From: Microthyrium microscopicum
Lineage: Eukaryota > Ascomycota > Dothideomycetes > Microthyriales > Microthyriaceae
Direction: 5' to 3'
Length of the DNA: 64,000 nucleotides
NCBI GenBank assembly: GCA_010405405.1
Contig: MU004239.1
Coordinates: 670,713 to 734,712 of the forward strand
The notes below the pieces were generated by a model that saw only the letters and a program-made list of their open reading frames with translations, was not told where the DNA came from and made no database searches. This document shows, in pieces, positions 10,659-23,655 of the stretch; the first letter of the stretch is position 1, and every line of letters begins with the position of its first letter. The translations under genes and the position numbers were made by a program.

Positions 10659-13333
10659 GCCACATAGCAGCCACTTAAAGTAGGTATTCGTCATGCTGAG
10701 AGCTTGGCAACTTTCTGGTCTAATTAAGACTACCATGAAAATACCTATTCTTGGAGGGAGTAGTCCGATCACTCGTAGTACAGAGGGCCAAAACTCAGGA
10801 ACTCGCCACCAATCTAGAGCATATTGATTGACCTGCGCTGGTCAGCCTCAGTTGAGATATTACTATCTTTTTCACACATGACAGTAACTACTTATGTTTC
10901 AGACAGCGAACACTCCTTCATAGAGGTAAAGTATAGCATGAGCACCACGAAAATATTGAGCGTTCTTTCGAGGCGCGCTTGCTTTCGAAAGTCGAATTTA
11001 TTGGACGGCCCGAATTCAAAGAGTTCAAAGCTTCTGATGGTGATGCCAATGGTAGTATGTCGTTGCCATTGGTTTCCAGACCAAGCTTTAAAATAAGCCT
11101 TGAGATTATATATGAATTGGCCAAGGCACTGGAAAGTGGATGGCTTAGAAGCAGAAGATTTACGTAGTCTTAGGCACAGTAAGGGCAAATTTCTCATAGC
11201 TGTGAAAAAGGTCACCTCGCCTGTAGTTCTACTTCAGTTGATAGGGTTCGTGCTGTCGGCCCCTGGCCTATATTATCTCCTTGCGGTATCCTCGTAACTT
11301 AGATTATGCTAAACTCAAGATGTTGGGGCGGAATGAAAGTCCCGGAAACTCTTCGTTCTGTCTATTCTTGCCGAAGTCAAACATTATCAAACATTCTCCC
11401 TTACAACATCATTAATCCTCAGTCTCATTGTGATCAAAAAACAACATCCAACATTGTACTATCTTCCTCAGTCGGGTCCAATTCAGCCTTGTAGAGTGAT
11501 CCGTGGTCTTGTCGTCAACGTGGAAGCTGTGGAACGGCTCCCAACACTGGCGCGTGGTTCTGATTTCTTGTGAATTTGTCTGGCGCACTCGTAATTGAGA
11601 TCTTTGACATCCTTCCTATGCTTGAGCTCAACGCGAGGTTGGCATTCAGGCACCGCTACAAGCCTGTTTTCACTATGGCCAACGTTCAGGGTTTTTTTTT
11701 ATAGAGGACTCTACGCAGTATCTTTCAGTCACTGGGCGAGACATAATTGGTTTCTGAAGATCTCAGGCGTCATGGGTCGTAGGTTGCTAGCAATACGCTT
11801 TCCAAACATACGGCCCGTGTGGTAGATGGACTTTCAGTCACGTTTGCGATCTTGGAGTGGGTAGAAAGCAAGCATGTAATGAAGTCATGGATTTGTTCCA
11901 TCACTCCCATGACAATGCCTGTTCTTCTCTCGTCAAAATATGTCGATCCGCGCCGCGCGGTACTCAAGAATCCACATGATAGGACTGAAACAGAATGAAG
12001 TATTTCACTCGCGGGCCTAGAGTTGAGACAGAGTCGCGGCAGTAGTTCCGATGGACAGCTTCATAATGTTTTTGGGAGGATGGTCGCGGAAACGATTTGG
12101 ATGGTTGTATGAGACACGTCCGATTGGGAGAATGTCAGCAGCGGTACTCCACGACGGGGAATTTTGACTTTTCGACTAGACGTAATGTAGGAAATTTGTT
12201 CTTGACCTTCAAAGGGCTTGCTACGATGTGCTGTGGATTCCGATCGCAAACAGGTCGAGCTCTTGGCTTACGACTATTAGAGCGCTGTACTTCGAGTACA
12301 CTACAATAGGAGGATTCGACCCGTCTTTGGAAAGATTTTGAAATATATCAGGCAACTGGTTGGCCAAAGCTCTTCGGTTGCCTGCTTCTGTGCAGTTGGA
12401 TTTGGAGACGGTGAGACTTTCAACCGGACGACTGAGAACAAACATTCACGCAGCCATTGTGAGCATCTGCCGGAGGCTAACAGAAGAGATGGAGGACTGG
12501 ACTTCGAACTGAGGGTAACTTAAATCTCCTAGATCTGACTGAGTTTACTTGATCTATTAGGGCCTATGGAATGGTTTGATTTAAGGTTGGTCGGTGTGGA
12601 TGGCGGATCTGCGCATGCGTTTCCGCGAGACACTAGAGCGCCAACGCTGCAAGGCAGATTGAAGCAATGGATTTGGAGAGCCGCGTAGTAAGTTCTTATC
12701 ATGAGACTTGTTCGTTATTTGTGGGTCCGGTCGTTACCTTGAAAGAGATAGTTCAGGAGTCGCAACCTATGGCAATTGCAGAAGGAGTGATTTATACCAG
12801 GTGAACAAGGTTTAAAGACCAGGTTATCGTTTTGGACATCTGGAGCAGCAGCCAGTTCGAGGTTTGGAGAACAGTTCATGATAATACCCACTAGCAATGC
12901 ATGAACATGCACCTGAGCCTCATCGACGCCCTTCCCGTCGATTCTGTAGTTCGGTTTGCTACAGATGGGCCAACAGCAGAGCAAATGTCCTTTCTCGCCC
13001 TTCCACGCACACAGCCAGCCTTCCAAAATTCAAATTGCTCTTCTTATTCAAAATACCTGCGATCCGGTGGTTCAAGAATATTGAAAAGTTGATGCTTCTT
13101 TGTTTTTGTGGATGTCCAGCTGTCAGCTTTCGTATCTCATTGTTCTTTAAACCCAATTGCCTCTTGTAAGTCGGTGACCTCTTGTATGTAGCCCGATTTC
13201 TTTGGTACCAACCGCTCATGTAGGAAGGCATTTCGACTCAACCTCACAGCACCACTGACTCTCTGTCGCACCAGATCTGGTTGCATACTCATTGCAACCA
13301 ACCCACAGGAAAGTTCCAAGCCGGGTTCACATC
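10659..13333. other. gene-poor intergenic region
   Basis: About 2.7 kb with only short, motif-free frames. Minus-strand frames around 11.6-12.45 kb look faintly protein-like but are spread over different frames and I could not assign a family. They may be the decayed remains of a gene. Confidence 0.4.
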
Positions 13334-13580
13334 ATGCTGAGAATTCTCACCAAACTGCCCGTGGGTTGAAAACCCGAAGTATGACTGACGTCGCTAAACT
13401 GCTCAGGATGCCGAATATGGAGATAATCAAACCGTACGGGTCGGGGAATATGGTCCTTTTACGGTCGAGAAGTCCAAAGCGACGGTCAACGGGACCAAAT
13501 ACATCCTGAAATGCCCCGATGGCACTTTGTGGCAGGACGGAGAGTACATCGAGGAGACATCACTCTCCAAAGACGCTTGA
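13334..13580 (+). CDS. possible 66-aa protein, 2 exons (uncertain)
   Basis: Exon 13334-13360, intron 13361-13406 (GTGGGT...GCTAAACTGCTCAG, with a good branch point) and exon 13407-13580. The product has polar, evenly mixed composition with short blocks such as VRVGEYGPFTVEKSKATVNG and CPDGTLWQDGEYIE, which reads like coding sequence. No signal peptide is present and no family is recognised. The intron signals are the main support. Exon 1 is only nine codons, so the true start could differ or the gene may be larger or decayed. Confidence 0.35.
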
Positions 13581-15188
13581 CATGCCATCGACACTACACA
13601 TGGCATATATTGTTCCGTCGAGCTGCTCTGCCATGAAGTTGATAAATGCTCTGCCATGGCCGTGGCTATAGTGAGAAATTAGACAACAAATGATCATATT
13701 TTGCTCACCAGTTGACTCCAGTGGATGATGTGTACCTTGACGAATTGTATTTCACAGAGTGTTGAAAAGTGCAAGAAGTCCCTGCATCTAGTTGAAGTAT
13801 ATCTTTTGACGTGGTATCAATGGCAGGAATGCACTTGGTATGTTGTTGATGCCTTTACTATTAGAACAACCTGCTGATTTTACTCCTTGTACAGACGAAA
13901 TTGTTTCCCGCGCAGATTTGCAGGTATGAACTCACTCTAAACTTCAGGTCGATATCCTCGGGATTTGATAGAAGTATTTCACAACGACTCAAGAGAAAAT
14001 CCACCACAGTCAACATGATGCATGGCTGCTTCGTGACTCGTGAGACCTTGAGCAATTGTAGTTGAGAAAGGCTACCTCAGTTCAGCCCTAGTGCTGTAGA
14101 AAGTACGTGTTTTCCCCTGGTCCCTATGTTTGATTGGGCTTCGGAGACTGAATTTTAATGGCCGTGTTAGCCGCTAACCGAACGGAAGGAACGGATCGTT
14201 CGGGCAATCATGTGCGACATGACAGGAGGTCTACAATATCGGCCTTAGCCATTTCCGCGTATACACTGCGATATTCTCCTCTGGTTGGGCACACAGAGCT
14301 TCTCCAACACCATACAGCGCATCGCTATGCATGAGCAACCCAACTGGGCATAGCTCGCGATAGAGCTAGTTGATGAACCCGCTCTTCATATTCGGCAACA
14401 ATATAGTGGCACATTGATTGATAGTACGTCTTGATTGCAGTGAATGTGATCATGGAAGATAGAGACCGCTTTCTTCGCAGCTTACGGGGTACTCCAGGAA
14501 CCAGTACCTGTGCTGCCCCTAAAACCCGGGGCGCTGAGATGGTTCTTTCCCACAGTTGGAGTATATCACTCTTCGAACAATTCATACAGCGTAGCTATGG
14601 TTGCATTTCTCGAGCCTGCCATTCTATGCATCTACTAGAGCTATTGGTTCTGGACGCTTGCAGGTCAAATTCTTCATGGCTAGCTGCGCCCTTTATTGTG
14701 CCAACGAGCTACGTCTTGCGAGGTGGGATTACAGCGGAATAGTCATCATAGATCGACTCCTGTCAAGACATGTTTGCGAAGGGCGCAACAGTTGAGGATT
14801 TTGTATATATCAGTCCGGCCCAACGGTCAGTCTTGGCTCTCCTTGGACGTAGTGCTGCTACAAACACTACTGGAATGGCTACCAGTGCACTTCACGACCT
14901 GACTGTCGAAGGATTCCAAACCCGGTTCGCCCAAAACCATTCAGAACAATGGACTGCCACTTCTAGTATCGCAGGCGCCCGCACGCACAGGTGTGCCAGC
15001 CCGGAGGCCAATAGCTTGCAGAGTATGGCAATCCAACATCTCCTGTCGTCTCACTGCACCGCTGCGTGTTGTAGTTTGCAGCCTGACGTATATAAGAAGC
15101 GCCGAAACATTCTCTCCCCTAGGCTGGCCATAATCTCTTGTCCTCCTTTCCAGGAATCAAACTCAAGGAGCGACGATATCGTTCTTCA
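13581..15188. other. intergenic, no gene seen
   Basis: 1.6 kb without a supportable gene. Several 60-140 codon frames occur but none has recognisable motifs or good splice context. Confidence 0.4.
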
Positions 15189-16658
15189 ATGCCTGGTATA
15201 ACGAAGTCGCAAGCCGTGCTTCTCAGCTGTAAGAGTCTCTGCTCTCCACTTATGCTAGCTAACAATCTGAAGACGACAGACTGCCTGAGGGGGCTCCTCA
15301 AGTAGCTCACCTAACAAGCTTAGATCCCCACCTGAATATCTCTCGGTCGTACGCTTTCCTACGACGCCTCGATCTTATATACTGGCAGCAGGAATTGGCA
15401 GAGTTGGAGAATAGGTTTAAGAAAGTAGGCTTGTCGGGAGAAAGCCTACAGACAGATAAAGTCGTTTCCTCCCAAGGTTAGTATCGTATCACTGGCAGTC
15501 TCTCAGCCCATGCCATGAACAACCGAACCCCTTAGTTACGTATCCTCCAAACGTGACCCAATGGGTAAAATAATACTGTCCAGTATATTGGACTAGACTT
15601 CTGTTTGTAAACCTGTCTTACAATATGCATGTTCTAGATAGTAATGCAGACGGCCGTATCGACCATACACCTTGTTATTGATGACTATCCCCTTTTGGCA
15701 AATCCCAATACTAAAACAAGACAGGTGATATCACGGAGCTGAGAGACAAGATGCGAGAATATCGTAAGTTCAATCTTAATTCTTCTGATCATCAAATCAC
15801 TGTCTAAACGGCAACAGGTCTAGCTCTGATCAACGATTCCCTGGTAGAATCGTTGCCAACGCCAGCTTATAGAGATATCTTGACATCGGCTGATATGCTT
15901 GAAATCGGATACGATCGCAAAGAGAAACAAATTCACTTGGATAGACATGACCTTGTTAGCCTTACACCTTGTCCGGATCATGCCATTGCTACTGTCTCCA
16001 ATCTTGTGGCCAGTATCGCTCTAAAAATGGAGTATGTCAGTGAGAACCTCCTACTTGGGGTAAGATCTTAACACTACTTTATGTTGACATATACATATTG
16101 ACGCCAGCAGCCCCTCGTGGAACGTATAAACCCCGGCCCGGGGAAAAGACCTCGAAAGACCATTTACGCTTACGGTCGCTGGGTGAGTTTGACGAAATGC
16201 TTCCTTCAGGACGTTGAGGGGTGAATCATGTGCAATATCTTGTCTATAGGAGTATCTGGTCTACAAAAGTGGCAAGATGGTTGGGAGCTAACAGCCTTTA
16301 GGTCAACTACATGAGCAGGCTCATCGTAGCTGGAACAATCACGACCGCCATCGTGGGGCCAGTCCTTATACTCGCCAAATTACCCAGTCCAGGATGGAGA
16401 CTGGCAGTCTGCGGAATTTCTGCAGCGTTTTACCCTTTATTCTTTTCTGCCATAATCAGACCGAAAACTTCTGAACTGGTGTTCATATCCGCGAGGTAGG
16501 TAGAACTAACTCATTAAAGCAACATACTGACAGTTTTGAGTCTGATGGCAATCACGGCGATGTTTATCTCTAATAATCTCGATCAGTTCAATGACTCAGG
16601 TGCTGGTTTCCTCCGGAGTAATGGCACACTACCATCTTCAATGAATCTTTGCGCTTGA
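15189..16658 (+). CDS. DUF6594-like membrane protein, 7 exons
   Basis: Exons 15189-15228, 15273-15476, 15725-15763, 15818-16059, 16111-16182, 16302-16495 and 16541-16658, giving 302 aa in one continuous phase. Recognisable blocks of this fungal family are FLRRLDLIYWQQELAELENR, then ELRDKMREYRLALIND, and a C-terminal hydrophobic part: RLIVAGTITTAIVGPVLILA, LAVCGISAAFYPLFF and SLMAITAMFIS. The N-terminal half is probably cytosolic, helical and coiled-coil-like, followed by three membrane segments. Function is unknown for the family. Intron 2 is unusually long (248 nt), and the last acceptor was chosen at 16540 because it restores the third membrane segment. The exact start is the least certain point. 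Confidence 0.75.
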
Positions 16659-17063
16659 GATTCATGAGCAGGGCTCAATTTCTCTTGCTGTTTCTGCTTT
16701 GCGTAGGATTTGCTTTCAGGGGTGAGCGTATAGTTGATCGAGGTTAGTAAAACATGCTGGTGGCAGGCCACTTAGTGTTTCTGCAATGAATTGAGTTTCC
16801 CATTACCTATCAAGTTGGGTGCTTTTGACTTGGGAATGATTAGCCGGAGAAGTAAAGGTTTTCTAGTTCGCGTTGCTCGCTTTTCAATCTCACACGACCA
16901 CACAAGGCTGAGAATGTTTAGTCGCCAGCACGTGTTTGAAAAAGTGATGAATTAGTATTTACATGCATACCGATGACCCGGCCGTAACATCGTCTGGGCC
17001 CTTGAAAACATCCTGGGGTATCGTCGAACTCGCATAATGTATATCCTCAGCTACAACCGGGCT
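16659..17063. other. intergenic, no gene seen
   Basis: 400 nt between convergent genes, probably both 3' untranslated regions and terminators. No distinct signal seen. Confidence 0.5.
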
Positions 17064-18195
17064 TTACTCCATTTCGACAGGATGTCCTACTGCGCTGGTG
17101 TTTGGCAGCTCGACCGGTCCAGTAGCTTGCATATGTGGGCTATGTGCGCCTACAGGTTGATAATTGCCCGAGTATCGAGAGTCGTAAGTCGCTGCGGGAC
17201 TGCCATATGGAACCGGTGCCAATTTGGCATCATGTGGAGATGGGTATTGTTGATTAGGACTTCCATATTGACTTCCATATTGATTTGGCCCGCCATATTG
17301 AGTTGTGTCCTGGGTGGGAGCTGCAGCCACGGCCTTCTTCTTCTTGTTCCGTCGCATGCAGAAGAATATTAGGCCAACAAGGAGAGCAAGACCAACAATT
17401 GGTCCTACTACTGCACCTGCAATCCATGCCTTTGACCCCGAGCTTTTATTTTGTGTCGTGCCTCCACTGGTACTAGTTGGCGATGATCCCGTCGAAGCCT
17501 GGGACTCCGAGGAGTCTGACAGCGTTTCTGTGATATTCGCCTGTAGAACAACGTTTTGGTAGAGTGTGTTAACCACATACCCCGGCTGGGCGCAGTTTAT
17601 GAAGTAAGAGGCGGGATCACTGCCTCCACTCGAGGGATAGACTGTGATCGATCGACAGAAATAACCTGTGCCATCACTTTGAAAGGTTAGGGTTTACTCC
17701 ATTAAGATCACAAGATGGAAGAGTTTACGTACCAAGTTCTGACTTGTGTCCCTCGCATTAGCGAATTGCCTGTGCAGTATGCTACAACAGTGGAAGCGCA
17801 ATCAGCTGAGTTGGCTTCAGTGCAGCATCTATTAACCGATCAGTCTCAAGTCATCATGCGAAGCTTGCTGTGTCATTAATCTTCTAAAATGTCATTCCAC
17901 AACCTGCGCATAATGACACCTTGATAGAGTATAGAGCACCCAGCAACGATGCGATTTGGGCTGGAGTCCTACTCTAAATGTGTCCCTGAGCTATAGACAC
18001 TTCCTGTTCCACAGCGCACCGGCGAAGGTGTGCCAGCGGCATTTAGATAGTAGCCTAGGATAGTTAGCATCACGGCATGGTAACTTGGGTTAAATGGAAG
18101 CATCTACCTTGAAAAGCAGCATCGTTTGTTGGTGGGACCAAGGTTGAAGGGGATTGTGTAATAGTGACATGGGCGCTGGTTACGGTAGTCGACAT
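17064..18195 (-). CDS. Cys-rich ectodomain, single-pass membrane protein, 4 exons
   Basis: Exons 18195-18108, 18054-17973, 17828-17733 and 17676-17064, giving 292 aa. An N-terminal domain with many cysteines (LECCTEANSADC, YCTGNS, TCDGTGYFC, YFINCAQPGY) is followed by a Ser/Thr-rich linker. A membrane helix (AWIAGAVVGPIVGLALLVGL) and basic FFCMRRNKKKK come next, then a Gly/Pro/Gln/Tyr-rich tail. This layout is common in fungal surface proteins and wall-sensor-like proteins. No classic signal peptide precedes the ectodomain, so the helix may serve as a reverse signal anchor or an upstream exon may be missed. Phase is consistent through all three introns. Ligand and function are unknown. Confidence 0.8.
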
Positions 18196-19585
18196 ATTTG
18201 TTGATATAGAGTATTGTATATAGTATTCGTTTTCACAAAGAAGGAACGAAAGACTTGCTCAACGCTGCTGAAAACAATTGAACAGTCCGAACTTTCAAGA
18301 TGAAGCAAAAAGAGAAGTCGAAACAATACAGGCCTGGGCCCAAGTTCTGGTTTAAACCAAAGATGCATGGTCAAGCACTACTGTTATCGCTCCTTAAAAT
18401 AACACAACCAAAAGCTGCGTGCTGTTTGAATCAACCCGTTTTACCGGCAGTAGTCCACCAATACTTGGTCAAGTCAGACCGTTAGTGCAGAGTCGAGGCT
18501 GAGGCCCATGCATAAACTAAGCCACGAACTGGGACGAAAGAAGGTTGGGGAGTCTTGGAAGGAGGTTTGGTCTCCGTGCTCCACTTCTCAACACCAATGC
18601 AATTGGTGGGACCCTGGTAAAACAAAGTTGTTGAGCAAAAGATCTCCACGAGCCGAGCCGAATTGGTAATGGTGTGGATGGCTACGAGGGAAAAGTGTCT
18701 CTTTGGTGGAGATCGTGCTTCCATCATTTTGAGCCTTTTGGAGAAGCTTTTTAAAATTGCGAATGTGATCATTATCCTTTGTTTTTACAAATGACAGTTC
18801 AAAATCTAACCTTACTACAGTTTTGATATCGACTTGGATCCCATTGATTAGAATATACATAATAAGGAACTGGCCTATCCAAGCCTTAATCGGCTTCGCG
18901 GTGTAAGAGTGTGGGAAAAGAGTCCATTCTGCACGGCCACGTTGAAGACTTGAAGTGAATTGAGGTATATAAATATAAAATAAGGCCTGGGTAGTAGTAT
19001 GGAGTAGCACCGCTATGAAACAATCCTGGCTTCGTGGACTAACAGATCCATGTTTCATTATCACCCGCCACATGGCATACTAACCTTTTTGGTAGACTTG
19101 GTAGACTATATCTTGAGCCGTACCCTCTTGGAGTCGTGGTACAACAACAATATCTACCTCGAAAAGCACATCCTGCGATGTCTGCAAGAACTTGAGAACA
19201 GTGCTGTAGCTTTAAACTCAACGAAGCGTTCAATGCGATACGCGCAGTACAGATCTGATTCTTCTATATGCGCAGCCGCGTTGGGGTATGCAGACATGAT
19301 GCGCTCAAACAATATTGCAGCAGTCTGTTGCAACTGCTGTAATTGCTGAATGCCCTTATTGCATTCAATGGGGTTGCATTCGATGGGCGTTAATTGCGAT
19401 ATAGGAAGTTTGATGTTTGATATTGATTCACTTCAACGAAGTTTGCGGGAAATGACGGAATTATCATTCGATATCTATCATAACTTACCACTGGCACGGA
19501 ATACTTTGATTGGAGGATTCCGGCGTTCATTATACATCATGGAGTCAATATTTTCAGCTCAGAGCTTTGCCCGGAACTTTGATGG
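18196..19585. other. intergenic, no gene seen
   Basis: 1.4 kb between two minus-strand genes. A 161-codon minus frame (18588-19073) has no motif and poor codon context. An AT-rich TATATAAATATAAAATA stretch near 18965 could be a core promoter or chance. Confidence 0.4.
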
Positions 19586-21037
19586 CTAGGACGATGAAGG
19601 AGGAGCCGCAGTATTTTGAGTTGCTTCATTCCTTTGAACAGCACCAAAGCGGGTATTTCCCTGGTCGAAGATCTATGTCCAATGTTAGCAAAAGTTGGCA
19701 TCTGGAGAATGTGGGAACTTACGGCGTAAATACTCTTCAGGAAGGTATCTCCAAGGATATCGAAATCCATGTCTCCACGGGATTGGATACCGCCGTACAC
19801 CATTCCGTTTCCAGCATCAGCAAAGCCAAGGTCTTCCTTCTGGACAGCAAATTGCTTGTCTCCAACAGCAAAGGTCACAACTGGTAGCTGGTCCGCGGTG
19901 GTGCTGGATGGGAAGAGATATCCCTGCTGTGTAGAATCATACTTGGAGCCTGGAATGGCGGCATAGATGGCCTTGCAGGTAGCGTCCGCTGTCAAGAGCA
20001 ATGTGGTACCGGTATCAGCAATAGCTGTATTGCCAGATTGAGTGATAGTCTTGCCATTGACAGTCATTGATGCCGATGCAAACTGCCAGAAGCCTTGACT
20101 ATTATCGACTGGGGTATAGCTTGGCTGAGCATTTCCGTTGGCAGCAAGAACATCTTGGTCAATATAACCAAAGGTGTAGAATGATTTGCCCTGGTCTGCA
20201 TCAGCAGTGTCTCTCCAGCTTCCAAGATATGCGGTGAAGAGCTCTGCAGTCTGGGGGATCTCGTCTTCAGTGATCATGTTCTGCACCGGTGTGGCGACAG
20301 CCGTTGGTTTGACAGTGTTGATACTTCCCCATGCGAGGCCGAGAAGACCAGAGCCTGGTCCTGTTGTGAACTGCGTGGAAACCTTGCTGGCAACTTCAAC
20401 AGCTTGGTTCTTGATGGTGAGACCACCAAGAGTTACATTGTCGGTGTAGACGTCTCCTGACGCGCTTGAGGAGTCGCCGTACTGAATTTGCCAAGTGCTG
20501 CCTGTACTCTTCTTTGCAGTAGACGACTTGGCTGGGTTGTAAATAGCATGTCCCGAAGAAGTCAAGGAGGACTGAGTGGCCGATGGCAATTCAGTGGACA
20601 GAACCCAGAGATCGCTGGACCCAGTGTCGAAATCAAGAGGAAGAGTCTGAGCTGGCGTGCCGATTTGGACCTGGACGGTGTATTCAGAGTCGTTCTGCTG
20701 ATCGTCCGCGCTCACTGAGGTTCCAGTGGTTGATCCAGTACCAGATGGTTGAGCTGGAGCTGGTGCTGAGCCAGTAGCAGGCTGATCAGCGGCAGCTCCA
20801 TGTTTGTGGCTATGGTGGTGTTTGTATGCTTCACTTTTCAACAGCTCCTTGTTTGACCCTCGAACATATGGGCCAGGTAGTGTTGGTGTGAAATTGTCTG
20901 CAAAAGGTCAGATGTGAATTCAAGCAATTTGGACGCTTTGAAGCTATACATTTTCGCAGAAGCCATACATATGACTTGGGCCCGGAGGGTTTGTAGTGAG
21001 TGTTATGCTTGATGGGGATTCTGACGTTCTTAATCAT
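19586..21037 (-). CDS. pepsin-like aspartic protease (family A1), 3 exons
   Basis: Exons 21037-20950, 20897-19723 and 19672-19586, giving 449 aa. The two catalytic motifs are FDTGSSDLW (Asp about 120) and IADTGTTLL (Asp about 323). The end, FLKSIYAIFDQGNTRFGAVQ, is typical for fungal A1 enzymes and is recovered only by splicing to exon 3. The N-terminus, HYKPSGPKSYVWLLRKYNFTPT, matches a known fungal subgroup with a propeptide-like start. I see no clear signal peptide, so secretion is not shown. A His/Ala/Pro/Ser/Thr-rich segment lies between the propeptide and the catalytic core. All splice borders are GT-AG and phases agree. Confidence 0.93.
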
Positions 21038-22378
21038 GTTGGTGGTTGTGATACAAGTTTGTGGGAGATGAGTGTCAAGAGGTTAATGGTTGAAGATCTT
21101 GTAGCTGTTGCAAGTTGAAAGGGTAAAGATTTAAGCTTTCAAATAGCAGCTACGTCGGGTAGTACTAGTAGTTATAATAGCTGTACTCAGCCTACGAAAC
21201 TGGTCTCAGCCAGCCTACCACAAACGAAATCCGCTTTAATTTCAGGCCTACTGCAATGATGCTCTATGACGAACATTGAAGGCGCGAAGGCAGAAGGTAT
21301 CACCGCCTGTCTCGGGCTATGAAGTTGGAAAATCAGCAATCACTCATGTTGATAGGTACTAGCTTCGTCATAATGTGATCGGAGCTAGTCTGTCAAACAA
21401 CTTAAAGTGGATGAAGAGTGCGTTGGCGCCTATCACCAATATCATGACGCAAGAAATCAAGGCTGAAAACAGACCACACGTATGATTCTGCATCCAAAAA
21501 GGGTAGTGAGCTGCAAAACAACAGTAGCGGCAAGAAATATGCATAAAAGAAAGCAGCGAAGCGAGCCAGTAACTTTTCGAAAGCAGCACCCCAGACAAAT
21601 AGAAGCCATTGATTTGTCGGCAGTTGTTTGTTGCGAGTAGGTATTTCATCAAAAAGTGCGCAAACGCACGGGAAGCTGTTTTGGAGGAACGTGGATAATT
21701 ACTTGATTTTGCTGCTGTACGCGCAATATTGAACACGCATTTCAAGAATAATTGCATCTGTGTTCGTTATTGGAGACTCTTCCCAACCACGTACCACCTG
21801 ATGCCCGAATGCAGCAGAACCAGATCAGCCTAGAGTTGATTTGGTCAAGTTTAGATGATTTGGTACCGAGACCCCGGATTATATCCCGGTAAATATTGAA
21901 ACAAGCTTTCCAAGAAGAAATAAGGTTTTGTGCCTTGCTTGAGAAGTTGAGCACAGCTTCACAGTGGTGGCACTTCCTCCCCCTTACTTCTTCTCGACCA
22001 CTGCCTTTGATGATCACCTCCAATGATTCATCTTGAAACACGACAGGAATCTTGATAAGCGAGCAACAAGCCATCGTTCTATGCTGTCTTTTGTCAGGCA
22101 ACTAGCCGACGTCTATTTTACGGACAATGTCTTTCAAAGATTCAATACGCAGCAAATTCGTTTCATAAAGAGAAGATACAGGATAACGATATTTGGTTGT
22201 AAAATGGAAGGAGCGAGAAAGTGCACTTTCCAAAGAACAAGGACAAAACATCGATGGATGGTCGGATGACGCGCCATACAGACTCGTCTCAGCGACGCGT
22301 GGTAAATCAGTCGCAAGCACCTCGTAGCCTGGCCGTCTCCACGCCGAGTAGACACTTAAAAGATTGTTCCCCTCGATC
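21038..22378. other. intergenic, divergent promoters of protease and BTB genes
   Basis: 1.3 kb between divergently transcribed genes. Two overlapping minus frames (21368-21757 and 21742-22101) of about 120 codons have no recognised motif, and I do not call them genes. Confidence 0.4.
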
Positions 22379-23655
22379 ATGGCGACCATGCTTCTGGACT
22401 TTGATTCTCAAGGAGATGTGATCTTGCTCGTAGGAAACAGGCCCGATGATGGAACCACAGAAGCGACTTCTGGAAGCAAATTTCTCAGCATCGTGAACAT
22501 GGGTGTCAGCATGTCAACAGTGAAGCTAAAAGTTTCTTCCAAGAAACTCATTGCTTCATCTCCTTGCTTCGAAGCAATGCTTGATGGATCTCACAAGGAG
22601 GCTCAAGAGTTGCGAGACAGTGGTACAACAGAGATCAACCTTTGCGGTAAGTGCAAGACAAGTTTCCTTCCTAACGAAAACCAGTGTTACTTGAAATCGA
22701 TCTGGCACACTACTGCTTTGATAGTGTGCTGGCGATGATGACTTTCTTTTCTGTTCTAATCCTAACTCGTCAAAGGCCCAGAGGATGATCCTGAGGCGAT
22801 GATCATCATCATGGGAATCCTCCACGGAACTGGAAGCGATATCAAACCACCAAACACAACCAACCTCTTCCTACTAGAAAAGATTGTAGATCTTACCGAC
22901 AAGTACCAGTGCCATGCGGTGGTTCTTAACAGTGCCCGGCAGTGGGCCGACAAGCTCTACAATCTCGAAGGACTTCCGACCACTCTCAATCCTGATCTAC
23001 TGAGCTGGTTATGGATCTCATGGGTATTGGGCCTGCAGTCACATTTCCAGACGTTGTCAGCTGTTGCAATGCGAACTACCATAGGTCCAATGAGTCTCAC
23101 TGATGAATCCATAAAAGTGCCTGAAAGGGTTGTTAGTAGGTGCAACTAGCCATATACTATGCTATCGAAGCTTATCACAATGTAGCTCAGATGAACGACA
23201 AACGCCGTTGGGCTTTTAGCCAACTAGAACAAGCAGCCGATCAATTGCTGGAGGACCTAATGAAGCAGAATTGTCCTCTTCCTTCGACAGACGACCGCAG
23301 TGACGATGAAAACCTCGGTCTCTATCTAACAAAATGCGCTATTCTCGGCTATTCAAGCGCCCAGTTTCAGAAGTTGAAAATCTCTGATGTGGATGGCAGC
23401 TCTGTTGCAGCCATCCAAGAAGCAGTTGGCAACCTTTACGATTTCGATCCCAATTACAACTACTATCGAAAGTACCAATCATCAAGAACCCGAGAAGACT
23501 TCGTGTCATTGCTTCAACAATGCCCCCAGTGGAATTTGAAGAAAAGACTACAAGAAGTTTTGGATGGGCTCGACAACATGACTTTGGGATTAGACTATGA
23601 AACCCTCAGACCGCCGCACCTCGATGCCACTCATCCACCAGGAATTTCGGTTTAA
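22379..23655 (+). pseudogene. BTB/POZ domain protein with one frame break
   Basis: Exons 22379-22646 and 22776-23655. The N-terminal half reads MATMLLDFDSQGDVILLVG, VKLKVSSKKLIASSPCFEAML, and EAMIIIMGILHGTG. This is the fungal BTB/POZ pattern (self-association, often a Cullin-3 adaptor or scaffold). The second half, EKIVDLTDKYQCHAVVL onward, is the usual BACK-like helical part. The frame breaks near 23139: one frame ends KVPERVVSRCN and stops, and the other continues LAIYYAIEAYHNVAQMNDKRRW to 23655. One extra base in the short G run there would give a continuous protein of about 382 aa. This could be a sequencing error or a recent real mutation. No short intron fits. Confidence 0.75.

Noticed and set aside
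11585-12445. Minus-strand frames that look faintly protein-like
   Set aside because: Pieces lie in different frames without introns, and I could not name a family; at most a decayed gene.
16250-16301. An extra exon in the DUF6594 gene after the TATAG at 16249
   Set aside because: It leads to a stop unless a 22-nt intron is assumed. The acceptor at 16301, preceded by GCTAACAG, keeps the phase.
18588-19073. 161-codon minus-strand frame
   Set aside because: No recognisable domain and no flanking splice or promoter context.
21368-22101. Two overlapping minus-strand frames between the protease and BTB genes
   Set aside because: They cannot be joined convincingly and show no family motif.
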